In this document: piece after piece, positions 40,568-53,803 of the stretch
Numbering within the stretch: the first letter of the stretch is position 1
Layout: every line of letters begins with the position of its first letter
Source: Chrysomallon squamiferum
Lineage: Eukaryota > Mollusca > Gastropoda > Neomphalida > Peltospiridae
NCBI GenBank assembly: GCA_012295275.1
Contig: CM022668.1
Span: forward strand, 8,957,541 to 9,017,540
Direction: 5' to 3'
DNA length: 60,000 bases
Made by a program: the position numbers and the translations under genes
The notes under the pieces: model-generated
Seen by the model: the letters and a program-made list of their open reading frames with translations, nothing else
The model's database searches: none
Told to the model about the DNA's origin: nothing

Positions 40568-41467
40568 TCATTATTAATAATTTTAGTTTTTAATATTATT
40601 TGTTCTTTTTTATATTTTATTTAATATTGATATTTTTTTTTTTATTATTATTGTTGTTGTTGTTTTTATTATAAAAGTTCCAAGTTCTAAATTGTTATGA
40701 CGTCACTATTAATTAAGCAAATTTTTATCGCGTATGAACGTCGTCATCAAACTACAAGAACTATTTTACTGATGTGTTTATTTCGTAAATTGCCTGGAAC
40801 CCATTATTCAAGTACCGTACCACTTCTATATCAATCACCACCAGACGGCGCTAACCGACTAATGGCGGCCATGACAGACAAACGTCATCCAGTAAGTGTG
40901 GCGTCACTGATTTGTGACACGTGTTGTTATGGTTACCAGAGGGAGGGGGAAAAGCAGATGAATGGCTCAATATTAATAATATGAAGAAAAAGTAATAATA
41001 ATGACAATAATAGTGATAGCAATAGTAGTAGTAGTAGTAATAGCAGTAGTAGCAGTAGTAATAGTAGTAGACGTAGATTAATTGTCATGTATTTATACTA
41101 GATTGTGTAGCTATGTAGGCCGTCATAATAATATGCATATATGTTTGTATGCATATACGCAGATAGGTAGGTAGCAAACGCATGTGTATATATGTGATGT
41201 GCATTTATATATATGTGTGTGGGTGTGTTTATGTTTTCCTATACATCTACCTCTATTTCCTTTAATTACATTCTCCGTGTATCTTGTCAAAACGTTTCAA
41301 ACACTGAATTTCAGTTTTACAGTCTTTTTCGTCTGATCAGGTCAGTGACCGCTGTGGGCAGCCATTTATAAATGTCGTCTGTCACAATACCGTCATGCCA
41401 AGTGCCACGGTGTGATTACCACTTCCCTCCCCCTCCCTCAAAACATGAACACCTACATCAGCCCATC

Positions 41468-41588
41468 GACCTCCGAGTCCTTTAAGGATATTAGGTGAGC
41501 ATTCTGACCTATGAGTCCTTCGTGGATATTAATTACGTGAGTACTCCGACCCATGAGTCCTTTGTGGATATTATGTGAGTGTTACCAG
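41468..41588. repeat. Three-copy tandem repeat, about 38-42-bp unit
   Basis: Each copy reads GACC(T/C)(C/A)(C/T)GAGTCCTT..GGATATTA, then a GTGAG(C/T) element. Copies start at about 41468, 41506 and 41548. The GTGAG elements (near 41494, 41538 and 41576) resemble 5' splice sites, but no exon is identifiable beside them. Confidence 0.85.
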
Positions 41589-42170
41589 GACGTCATCAAA
41601 CGGGAAGAAACTTGCTGCTCATAATGGCGGAGTGTTTGTACTTCTGACTTTTATCACCGATTAAAAAAGCATGACGGGAACGAAAGAGACTGATTCTTTT
41701 TTTCAAATTCTAGAATTATGCTGGGTGACGCCAAGATGGATCCCCATACAGGGGGGGGGTATGTCTGGGTAGGGCTATAAAAGATGAATGTTTACTGATA
41801 CGGCCGTAAAGCAAATAACGTTTTATTGGGGAGTCTGAAAAGCTCGTACACGCCTATGTTTTGGGTACTAAAAGTGATCAGACGTCGGCCGGTTCGTAAT
41901 GGGGTCTCACACAACATTTTTTTTTTTTTTTTTGTGTTTGTGTCTTGTGGAATAAACGTCTTTTCAGTTGGTTGGTTACTGGTTCGTGGTCACGTTACGA
42001 TTCTTTAGTTTAGTTGGTTGGTAAGTTAGATGGTTTTCATAGATCGGTGGTGGGCTGTCCACATGATTGGGTAATGAGCTGATTTAAGTCACGGTTTTTG
42101 TTTCCTAAAGTTAGGTGTATAGATAACGACAGACAGACAGACAGACAGAGGGAAGAAGGGAGGAGGGAGG

Positions 42171-42282
<112 letters not shown>

Positions 42283-42652
42283 CTGAAAGATGAAACTCAA
42301 TAAGAAGGAAAATGGTCAAATGGTATTTAATCATCCATTTGTCATTTCATTTCATCTTCATTGAATTAAAAAAAAAAAAACCCACTATACGACATCTGAG
42401 ATCAATCAGGAGCCATTTGCACTAATCAGTGCACTTATTTTAAGCTTTTAATTTCTCCTTTAGTATTCACCCGCACTAAAGCAGAAACTCGACACCCAGC
42501 TCAGCCATATGTCATTTCCCATACCTCACTAACCCCCCCCCTCCCCGCTCCCAGTTTGGCATTAAAACTTATGGGGCAGGTGAAGTTCTTCTGAAAAGAA
42601 AAGGTAATTATCGTTCAAAGCGGAATGGCGCTGAAAGGCATTGACAAGATCG

Positions 42653-42678
42653 CAAGGTCGTGACCTTGACTATAAAAG
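42653..42678 (+). promoter_or_regulatory. Nuclear-receptor-like inverted repeat next to a TATA box
   Basis: CAAGGTC (42653-42659) and GACCTTG (42662-42668) form a perfect inverted repeat with a 2-nt spacer. The right arm, read in reverse, is TCAAGGTCA, the extended half-site bound by monomeric nuclear receptors of the ERR/SF-1 type. TATAAAAG follows at 42671-42678. Together this looks like a core promoter pointing right, with a start near 42700. No downstream exon is recognised, so function is inferred from motifs alone. Confidence 0.3.
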
Positions 42679-42971
42679 GAAGAGCGGGTCTTTTGTGACT
42701 GTCGAGCCGGGTTAAGGAAATCTGTGGGTGGACGGTCTGAACAGCAGCGACGTCTGTCTTCCTGTTGGTTACGTCATCTGGTCCGTTGTTCGTCTGCTAC
42801 AAGGCAGACTTTGAGGGACGATCAGTCGCAGGTTCAACTGTCCTTGGCGCGCCCATTTCCCGTTCCAAACCTGTGACCTGGGAGTTTGTTTAGCACAGGC
42901 TTTCAACTTTTGTATTTTCATGTCGATGCTAAGATGCATGTATATTATAACTGTTTTTCTTTTTCTTCTTC

Positions 42972-43021
<50 letters not shown>

Positions 43022-43031
43022 GTTATTGTTA

Positions 43032-43069
<38 letters not shown>

Positions 43070-43124
43070 GTTATTATTATTATTATTATTATTATTGTTA
43101 TTGTTATTATTATTGTTATTATTA
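42972..43124. repeat. Long ATT array with GTT interruptions
   Basis: About 150 bp of ATT units with periodic GTT variants. It produces poly-Ile, poly-Tyr and poly-Leu shadow frames. Confidence 0.95.
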
Positions 43125-43483
43125 AATTCATTAACGTAGCCAGTGGAGGAATTGTAGCAGTATTTCTATTACATTTCATTATTTAATTTAAAACATTTTA
43201 TGTCAGATATTTAACAATTATTAATATTTGTTGTTTAATCTGGTATTTATTCATTAATAAAAAAGATTTCCTATAAGGGAATTTTTTTGTGTGTGTGTTT
43301 ATCTGAGTATGTGCTAAATGAGATAGGTTGTAAGATACTTATATATATATATATACATGCAGAAATTCCCACACCTTTCTTATTTTACTTTCACTTAAAC
43401 CAGTACAATTTTAAATATAGTGAAAAGATATTTTATTTAAAATTAATAATAATAATAATTTTAAATAAATAAGTAAATAAATA

Positions 43484-43535
<52 letters not shown>

Positions 43536-43546
43536 TAAATAATAAA

Positions 43547-43578
<32 letters not shown>

Positions 43579-44332
43579 CTTTTAGCTGATTAATGATAAA
43601 ATAAATAAACACGAAAGATTATATCTCAGTTTTAGTTTTAGATCCAGATGCCGCAAAAATTCTGTACATGCTCTACTAAATGTACTTTGTTATAAAGCAT
43701 AGACCCGGCTTCACTTAAACTCTCTCTCTCTCTTAGTTTTCTACTTAGATAAATAACAACCGACCAACAATAAATACTTTCACGGTTGCTTTTCCCCTTC
43801 GACCTTTTTTGTGGGGACCTCTCGTTGCCTTATTTAATCCCTACATGACGTCTTTATCTCTGACACACCTCGAAATGAGTTGTCTTTTCCTGACAGATGG
43901 CGCTAAAACATCATCCTTTTATGTTTTTTTCATTTATTTAGTTTTTCTTAAAACCTTTAGGACGTTTTGACCCAGACCGAACAAAGCAAAAAAAAAAAAA
44001 AAAAAGAAAAGAATGTTATCAAATCCTTATCCGTGTTCATTCGCAAGTCAACTTTTTAAACTTCGTGTACAATTAGAACTACACGGTTATCTTTCTCTGA
44101 CCTCTGACGAGTGTCACTAGAGGTCGCGACCGAATTGGCGTCTTATAATTGGCTGGAGTGACTGCGAGTTTGGTATGCGGAGAAAAAGAAAAATTATTGT
44201 TTGTTTACACATGTATTGTAAAACACGTGTCGGGCTTACAAAAAGACGAAATAGGTTTCTTTTTCCCGGGCTGCTCTCGACTGAAATCTGCATTGTTCGA
44301 CCAGCAGACGACATATGGGGTTTTCGCACGCT

Positions 44333-44369
<37 letters not shown>

Positions 44370-44908
44370 CTGTAAAAGAATAACTTGGTAATACTCTTGA
44401 TGTTTTTAAACATTATTTCGTTTTAATGGTTAACTGAATATTCTCTGGCCTACGTATTTTGGGTAAAAATGATAATATCTTCTGGTACATTACACACTTT
44501 TAATAAAAAGTAAAAAGAAATTAAGAAAATATTTTAGCTTGACTTAAATATCGTCTATTGCTGCATTTGTGCTACTCATTATTAATTAATAAATACAATA
44601 TGACATTAAAAAGTTAATAATAAAGATAAAATGAACTGTTAATTTTTTCACTTACATTTTTGTTTCCTTTTATATAATTTTAGTATATATACATGTATAT
44701 ATTTATATATGTATGTGTGTATGTGTATGTTTAAACGAATGTTTGTATGTGCGTATTTGTGTGTGCAATTATGTAAGTATGTATGTATGTATGTATGCAT
44801 GTAAGTATCTGTGAATGTATGTATATTTACGTACAGTTAATAGAACTATTGCTACTACTTCATCTAATATTAGCACTAATACAACAGTAAATATAATAAT
44901 AATAATAA

Positions 44909-44910
<2 letters not shown>

Positions 44911-44951
<41 letters not shown>
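44911..44951. repeat. (TAG)n array
   Basis: About 14 GTA/TAG units directly following a short AAT run. Confidence 0.95.
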
Positions 44952-44952
<1 letters not shown>

Positions 44953-45090
44953 ATGTCAGATGTTATTTATTTATATCTTCTTCTAGTTCTTTCTTTTTTC
45001 TTCATTTTTTCTTTTTATTTATTTTCTTCTGTTTTTTTTTTTTTTTTTTTTTTATTCGTTTATTTAAGGATAATAATAATAATTCCTACG

Positions 45091-45143
45091 ACATCTGTTT
45101 TTTATGACAGATGTTTCTATAATTGGCTGACATTCAGCCAATT
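45091..45143. repeat. Two consecutive perfect hairpins followed by a T-tract
   Basis: The first has arms ACATCTGT (45091-45098) and ACAGATGT (45107-45114) with an 8-nt T-rich loop. Six bases later a second has arms AATTGGCTGA (45121-45130) and TCAGCCAATT (45134-45143) with a 3-nt loop, then G and a run of T. The second hairpin contains CCAAT boxes on both strands. Confidence 0.8.
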
Positions 45144-45658
45144 GTTTTTTCCTTTTGTATTTGCTGCGGGATTGTTTCACGATTCGCACGCGCCAACGCG
45201 CGACCACTGTCTTTCCGTTTCATTAATTTCGAAAAATAAAACACGAAAGAAATTATCACTGAAGTAGGGCGTTTATGGAGATGTTTTGCGGTTGTATTTT
45301 CATAATTAAAAAATGAACTGCAGTCGACCTGGTCTTAGAAAGCTTTACTTAAAACTCGTCGGTGCCTTTAAGAAGACGAAAACATACTGATAATGATGAA
45401 AGACGGGACATTTATGGAGTGATGTATTTTAATTAGTTGTGGGGCCCGTAACAGGATCACGAGGTTTCCCCGTATCACTCCCATCCCTCCCCCCACTTTC
45501 GCCAAAAAAATTGTATATGTATACCGTAAGTAAAATTATTAAAATTATTTTATGCCGTAACTGAAAAAAATGAAGAATTTCTCCTGTTTTATTTTAATTT
45601 TATTTCAATATTATTAGTATAATAACTGTTTCTTTTATTATTTATTATTGAATTGTTG

Positions 45659-45699
<41 letters not shown>

Positions 45700-47023
45700 T
45701 TTGTTGTTGTTTATTTTTTTTTATCATTATTATTATTATTTTTTTTTTAAATTTTAATTTTTATTAATTTTTAATTTTTTTTTTTTTTTTTTGTTGTTGT
45801 TGTTGGTGTTTTTGTTGTTCTTTTTCTTTGTTTGTTTGTTCTGTAGTCTGAAAAAGAGGGCTAAATCGATGGGACGAAATGATCCTGTTAATATAATATG
45901 TTAATTACCCAAACAAAACCATAACCAAATTTCACTTCTCGGAACAAGCGAAAGACGTACATACACACATTTTACTTCATCGTCTGTCGCTGTTATTATT
46001 TCATCAAAGCGTCGTTAACTGTCAGCACGGATAATTATTCCACCATTTTTTTTGTCTCGAATTTACCCGATCGCCTTCAGCCGACTGTATAAACATTGTT
46101 CCGACGTCACTGCTTAGAACGTGCGGTGCACGCGCAGGGCGAGCCAGCATGACCTCGGTGTGACAATTATTGTAATAGACGTATCATCAAAGAGATCGTT
46201 ATTAATATCTGAGTCATTTCCATTAGGAGCCGCAACGTGCAAAAACCTGAGCAGACGATATTTCTTTCTCAAATTATCATTCGCCAGGGGAGATAATCCA
46301 AAACATTTTTTTTTTCTCCCCCATTCCAGACGCGTTTTGGACCGTACCCCAGGAGAATTGAGATGTTATCATTAATCAATTTTCCACGAGTTCAAGTCAA
46401 ATGGTCTCGGCAATTATCCTACGTATGAGCGTCCACGTTTGGTCACTGCTTGAAGTATTTAAGGATTAGAGTGGACATTAAGGAAATAATCACATTGTCC
46501 AGTAGTGGTCATCTGTTTCATTAATTACAGAGTGGATGGAATGAGAGTCCTATTTTAGTCCTGTTACTTTCTATAACGCGTCTTAGTTGAATTTCTTATC
46601 ATTTTGTAAACTGAGAGTAACCCACGCTAAGCGTACACGGACCACAGACCTTTCGAATTTGATTGCAATTAATATTCATCTCCAGTGTGTCATCGTGAGA
46701 GAATTTAGACTTCCCATGCTGGACGAGCTTGAACCTTTTGCCGGGTTCTGAACGTTTGATCAAGTCTTGAAAATCTGCCTCGTTTCAGCTGAGCGCTATG
46801 CACTTGCAAACAGAGCTAATTTGATAACAGTGAGCGATTCTGAACTCGGCTTTGTGGTTAAAAACTGATCTGTAATCGTGTGGAATTTAAATAAATTAGT
46901 TTTGAACTAACTGCTAAAATTATGCAGTTGCTAAGGTGATGGTAGGTTGGTTCTAGGGTCATATTTTGATAAATGTTTTTTAGGGAGGATGTGGATGGGA
47001 TTTTTCAAGTGCTCGTTATGACT

Positions 47024-47151
<128 letters not shown>

Positions 47152-47403
47152 GACTATCTGGGCTGCTTCATCTGTCTTGTTTTTTTTCTAATTCTGTTTC
47201 TGTTTATATCTTGCGCTTTCTCTCTCCGACTCTCACCCTTGCTGTTTCTGTCTATCTGTCGACATATCTACCTTCCTATCTATCCATATAATCTACATTT
47301 ATGTTAGTGTGTGTGTGTGTGTGTTTGAAAGGGGGCGTGCGTGTGAGGGGGAAATGCTGTTTGGAGAGTATAGGTGCGTATGTATGTATATATGTATTTA
47401 TTG

Positions 47404-47441
<38 letters not shown>

Positions 47442-48267
47442 CATATGTGTGCATGTCTGTGGGTGTGGGTGTGTGTCAGGTTTTAACGGCTGTTAACATT
47501 AAACTAAATATAGTCAGGAATCAATAAACCATAGTATTTATTTATTCAAACATTAAAGCCACCATTTTCTCATAAACTGTGTTTCACGTGTCAGTGCAAC
47601 AAAAAACACAACAACAACAGAGTCACGAGAGCTGAGACTGTCCGATTGGAACCGACGAAGAACGGCATTGTCCTCACAAATTACCCTTTGACGCCATCCA
47701 CGAGATATAAAAATTCGGTTATTTACGGCTCTTCACGGTTATTGGTGTCACTGGACCAAAACCGCCCTCGCCATCCGTCATACGCAGGATGGTGATTAAC
47801 TGTCACCCCCTTTTGTTGCTGAAAAATTCTTTACCGATCTGGGACACTTTTCCTTATTCTTTACATCAAAGACCCGACTAAATGAAATTACTCGCAGGCC
47901 CATCGTGTGCGCTCGGCTGTTTTCGTCATTCGCACCCACTGACCCGAATTTAGAATCGGCAACTGTCGCTGACTGACGGGAACAGATGGCTCTGTCGGGT
48001 GGGGCGCCCGGCACGTGCTGTGACGTCACGGATGTGCTTTGGATGGCACGCCACCTGTCAACGAATGCAGTGGCCATCGTCGAAGAATGCTGGTTGAATG
48101 TTTTAAAAAAAAAAAAAAAAAAAAAAATGAAGCGCAGTTTCATTCATGTTCAGAGATTTCAAAGTAGGTCAGGCAAATAACTGACTGAGTTTAGAGTTTA
48201 CTGGAATGGTTAAATATCAGTAATAAATATCAACTAAGCGATCCTTCATTTATCAACGTTCTCAACA

Positions 48268-48316
<49 letters not shown>

Positions 48317-48719
48317 GTATTACGTTAGTTAAATGTGTTTGTTTTAATTACTCTTTTTAAAATAAACCTAAGGTTATGTGATATACATGTTTAAGGAAAT
48401 AAAAAGAGAATAAACGCCCCGTGCTCTCGCGATATTTAGCAGGAAAGGATCTTTTACTGCACCTTCTCATAGACAGAAAAGTACCCATGTCCTTTGATAA
48501 ACCAGTCACGGGACATGACTGATGTAAACAGAACGAAGGCCGTCTTCAGGAGAATTGATTTTACAGTCACTCACACCTCAAACCTAAGCTTTAACCAAAT
48601 GTTTGATGCAACTTCCAACAGTCCAGATAACAAAAATATATTTTTTATTATGCGATTTGTTTTACGATTTTAATTTTAATTTTATTTTCTTGTTAGGTGT
48701 TCGTGTTTGTTGTTATTGT

Positions 48720-48750
<31 letters not shown>

Positions 48751-48912
48751 TTACTATTATAATTATTTATTTATTTATTTGTTTATTCATTCATTCATTC
48801 ATTCATTTATTCTTGACTCTAGGAAATATCGTTTTAACTTTTTATACTTCTTAATAGGTATCAATTCCTATGAAATAACTCAAAATAGTTCAAAGTTAAT
48901 CATTCAGACGTT

Positions 48913-48917
<5 letters not shown>

Positions 48918-49001
<84 letters not shown>
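48918..49001. repeat. (TC)n microsatellite
   Basis: 84 bp of uninterrupted TC. Confidence 0.97.
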
Positions 49002-49003
<2 letters not shown>

Positions 49004-51726
49004 GCATACACACACCGAAAAAAAAACAGCTCGATAAACAGACAGATAGACAGAGACAAATAATTATACAAAACATTTCACAAACTTGCTGCAGGTTTTC
49101 TTTTATTATTTATTTACAAGTCATTTATTTTAAAACGAAATTTATTAAACTAATCTGAGAGCTAGTAAAAAAAAAAAAAAAAAAAAAACTACTAATATAC
49201 AATTAAACATATTTTATTTGGAATTTTAATAATGTTATGAAAAGTTCCTCGCTGCTTGGCAACTGCATTATCACACTGCTTTTGATTATTTGTTACGTAA
49301 GAGAATACGACCAACATATTGGCAGAACATGATACCAGCAAATGACCAGCAATATTGATTTTGGAACCACTGCACTAAACTGTCACAGTACCTCAAAGGA
49401 AATTCCGGTCTCGCCGCTTACGTCAATAAAAATTATGCATCCGTCATTAGATGCCGCTTGTACCATTACACAATGGAACGATAATTAGTTTCTCAAAGAT
49501 TAAGCGCGCATTCGTGATTATCCGGAAAGAGTTTTAGATACCAGTCAAATCGTTCGCGACAAAAAAAATCTCTATTTATGACAGTTTTTTTTTGTTTGAA
49601 AGCGTCAGAGGTTACAGAGAACACACGTATTTACATCTTTACATCTTTATTTACCGAAGAATCTCAAGGATGGCGGGGTCAAAGTTCCAAAAATAACCCA
49701 ACCAGGATTTCGAGTCTTCGCGTCAGAAGAATTTTACTGTCTGTAACAAAACGCTACTCATCTACTAAAAGAGTTCTGCACGTGCGTTTCTGCCCTGCTT
49801 GATGCAGAATCAAGATATCCCAGCATTCCTGGTTGTCTCGCTCTGAAGACGGCAGCTGTTTCGAGATCTGACGTCTGCCGATGATGGCATGGCGGCCAGA
49901 CGGGGGGGGGAATCATCATGAATGGGGGAGTCGTGACGACTTAGACACGTGCGGCTGGTTAGTTAATAAAAATACCTTTTCACTCGGCTACTTTTACCTG
50001 CATACTTAGTAGCTTCAGTCTGCACTTGAAAGTGCTACAAAGTAAAGTGAAATGTGCATTATCGTTAAGTGTCAGTACTTTTTGTAATTATGTGTGTTTA
50101 TGTGGAGCAGACACACAGACACACAGACACACACACACACACACGTAATACGTACATAAACACGTATATACGTACATTCTGATACACAGAAGATGGACAG
50201 ATAGATGGATACATATATAAATACATTCACATACACACGGATATACACACATGTATGCCATGTGTGTGTCAAAACGAAATGTTTTCTATTTTACCTTAAA
50301 TATTTTGAAATGAATAAATAAATAAATAATAACAATAATAATAATAATAATTTTTTTTTTTAAAGTAATAAACACAAAAATGTGATTTTTAATCGAATGA
50401 AATAAAATTCCTCTTTGTTACTGTCTGTTATATAATTATATAGTTGTAACGTTGTCCGTATTTATTTATTATTATTTTTTTTTTTTTTTTTTTTTTTACA
50501 ATGCGAGACGGAATTGTTGTTTAGTGATAGACGTTTTTGCCCCTGTCGACAACGAATGTTAACGAATGAACGGAAAACATACTGGCTTGAACTGAAGGTA
50601 AATGCAACAAAATTAGTACTACGTTATTACTTTATATATAAAAATTTAACAGATAATTCAAGAGCTATGCAAAAAATAAAATTATCACATGTTTAATTAA
50701 ATTAAAAATTTATAGTAAAACTTTTAACGTTTTTTGAAACAAGTTCAAGATGGAATCGACATGATTCCATCACATCTATTTATGTTATACTTTATTCTAT
50801 ATTTTATTATAATCACTTCTGAACTCGGTTTAATCATAAAATATTCAACTTGAGCTGGGAAATCTTTGTTACAGGTCGGAATGTCGGCGCAGTCAACAAA
50901 CAGACACTTCTGTCCCATCCCTGGGCGAAGAAAAGGAAGTGAACCGCCGAGGTCAAACCAAGTCACGCCGACCCGAGACTTCGCGAGATCTCTCTGCAAA
51001 CAAACACGAGCGCGTTCTTGCGTCGCTTTGATGTTTGTTTTGCAAGTGTCAGGGGGTGATGGGGAGGTTGGTCGTCCGAAGTCAAATCCACTTTCTTCAC
51101 GTTCACCTCTGACTGGGACGGTAGAGATCGAAAAAAAAAAAAAAAATGACGTCCCAGCTGTAAGAAGAATTCCCTGCAGCCCCTCGGGGGCCTATGTCGC
51201 TGGGTTCAAGACTTGTTTTATTTTCGTGCTGAAATAACAAGAACGAGCAGGCGCGGGTCATTGTATGATTTTTTTTTTTTTTTTTTTTTCAACCTTGTCA
51301 GACGAACAACATTCAATGAGTTCTGTTTTAGATAAAGACAGAAATTGCAGTATTTATAACAGATGTATGGAAAAAGCTTCTAACAACAAATTTTTATGTA
51401 GAAATTTAATCTGCTTTTTCTCTTGTCTTCCTTCTTTTCTTCTTCTTCTTCTTCTTTTCTTCTTGTTCTTCTTGTTCTTCTTCTTAAAGATGCCACTTTC
51501 ATTCTAGATTATTTATATTTTCTCAATTAGGGCGTCTAACGGTCCACACCAAATTAATTAGTTATCGAGTCAGTAGTATAATAAATCCCATTGTGACGTT
51601 GTTGTGACGCCGGTGTAATAACTAAACAACAACGTCCGCTGTCTTGTAACAGAAAGTTGATGTCTAATGTGTATGTGTGTCTGTCTCTGTCTCTGTGTCT
51701 GACAGGATCTTTATAACGCTCTGTTG

Positions 51727-51728
51727 TA

Positions 51729-51780
<52 letters not shown>
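51727..51780. repeat. (ATT)n array
   Basis: About 18 ATT units. Confidence 0.95.
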
Positions 51781-51781
<1 letters not shown>

Positions 51782-51857
51782 GATAGTTGTTGTTGACACT
51801 GCTTGCATATTGTGATTTTCTCACTGGCTTTATCTTTCTGTTAATATAATAATATAT

Positions 51858-51914
<57 letters not shown>

Positions 51915-52503
51915 CAACGTCAAGGCAGATCATTAGTTTTGCTGAGACAAGCTATTTTTATTATTCACGGTCGATTTCACGCGACAACAATATAGCACGT
52001 GCAGCAGTACCACTGGGTACAGTGACCTAACAGACAACCGAGGGTGATATTAAACTCACACTCACCGCGGTCACTGACACGCTCTGGTCGTCAAGGAAAC
52101 GGTCGAATTACGTCACGAAACATGGCCTTTCATTACGTCATCGGAGATTTATTTTGGGGTCTGTGACCGGCCGGGACCAGTTAGAAGCTCACACAGTTAG
52201 GCAATTTGCTGCCTTTTAAATTACTTAATCAGTTTTGCTCGGCGCGTTACTCAATTTCTGTCGTGGAATATGCTTTGGCTTATCGTTATTCAACGTTATC
52301 TGCGTGTTTTTCCACCAAACAGTAAACAGTCTGTATTAAATATTTTTATATTTTTATATATGTGTGTGATATATCCATTTTGTTACAAATGTACTGTTAC
52401 AAAAATATAACTTTTACTAATATTACAAATATACTACTACTGCTGCTGCTGTTGCTTCTACTATTACCAGTATTACTACTACTATTACTATTATTACTAC
52501 CAC

Positions 52504-52505
<2 letters not shown>

Positions 52506-52563
<58 letters not shown>
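52506..52563. repeat. (ATT)n array
   Basis: About 19 ATT units, preceded by ACT/CTG triplets. Confidence 0.95.
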
Positions 52564-52564
<1 letters not shown>

Positions 52565-53788
52565 TCTGTCACACATATCCTATATATATATATATATATA
52601 TTCACTTGTAATCTAAAGCTGTACTTTGCCTTTATTAAACACAATTAAACATAAAATTAATAACAGAACTTCTCACATTCAATCGAAGGAAAGTCTATTC
52701 TATTTACTTTGATCAAAGGATCGGCCTGACATTCTAGCTAGAATCTTTATCATCGTTCATAGAATAGTGAGAATAAAATTTCCCATCGACCTAGTTACGA
52801 GTTCTTTTTACTTTTTTTTTTTTTTTTTTTTATTTATTTTAATTTATTTATTTATTTATTTATTTATATTTTGTATTTATTTCTGTATATTTATTCTTTA
52901 GTAAACTTATCTTAGCATTATGCTTATCTATACTTTTACAATTATTGACTGTGTGTGAATGTATGTATATATATATATATATATATATTTGTGTGCGCGC
53001 GTGTGTGTATCTATATCTCTATATTTGTATGTGTCTTATCTCAGCGTTCCAATATATGGAATTATGCATCATATACTTCATTTCGCTCCAGTATGTTTTA
53101 ACGTGTTTTATGGAAAATTTTCTACGAAGCTGATGACTGAAATGTCGCGGATATCCACTGATTTTCCTTTATTTGCAATAATTGTTTGATATCATTCATA
53201 ATACAATTTCTCCATTCCCCCAAAATGTGATAACAACAACAATAATAATAATAATTACGATAATAATAATAATAATAATAATAATAACGATGAAGATGAT
53301 TTAAACAATAAAATCAGAACGTTAACACTCTGCCGTTTCTTACAGAGCAGCAGTAAGAAGTTAATAACATACACCATCCCTATAACAGGAAAATATATAC
53401 AGTAAATGTCTAAAAAATAAAATTGAAATCAGTCTAGATGATACGTTTAAAATGAAAAAAAAAAAAACCCTAATAGGTACAACAAGGGGGAACCGATCTT
53501 CAAGTCTATCGTATATCACGAGGGTAATCTAATCACTGACCACTGTCCACTATTGGAATTAGGGGGGAAAAAAAAAAAAAAAAAGGGTTTGAGGCGACTC
53601 CTCTCAATTCTTTTACGAAGCTTCTTTGAAGTCCGGCAAGGCTTGGGAGTTTTATTACATCTACCAGAGATGTATTTCAAACTAACTGCCAAGCTTGCCT
53701 TTCATCCGCCATCGCTGTTACGTTTTTCACGCCGCAGCTCCGGGCGATAACCTGTCGAGGCGAAACGTACACGCCAGCAGCAGGGCAG

Positions 53789-53803
53789 TGACCTCAGAGG
53801 TCA
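53789..53803. promoter_or_regulatory. Everted nuclear-receptor half-sites, 3-bp spacer
   Basis: TGACCT CAG AGGTCA is an everted repeat of the consensus half-site AGGTCA, in a CpG-containing single-copy stretch. Nuclear receptors including TR/RXR dimers can bind everted repeats, usually with a longer spacer, so a role here is speculative. Confidence 0.25.

Larger units (their letters stand above)
36366..41467. other. Gene-poor region with simple repeats
   Basis: No supported coding exon. It contains CT arrays at 36688-36749 and 39333-39394, an ATT array at about 37831-37870, a (GT)n array at 38895-38959 and TAG/CAG-type triplets at about 41020-41070. GC-richer single-copy stretches lie at about 37950-38400, 39020-39170, 39660-40010 and 40690-40970. 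Open frames at about 38027-38313 on both strands overlap each other and match no known family. Confidence 0.4.

Noticed and set aside
50866-51237. 123-codon plus-strand ORF
   Set aside because: It contains a poly-A-derived Lys run, has no domain pattern and is overlapped by an ORF on the other strand.
53119-53142. CTGATGA...GAAA resembling a hammerhead ribozyme core
   Set aside because: There is no room for stem II between the two conserved parts, so the fold is impossible.
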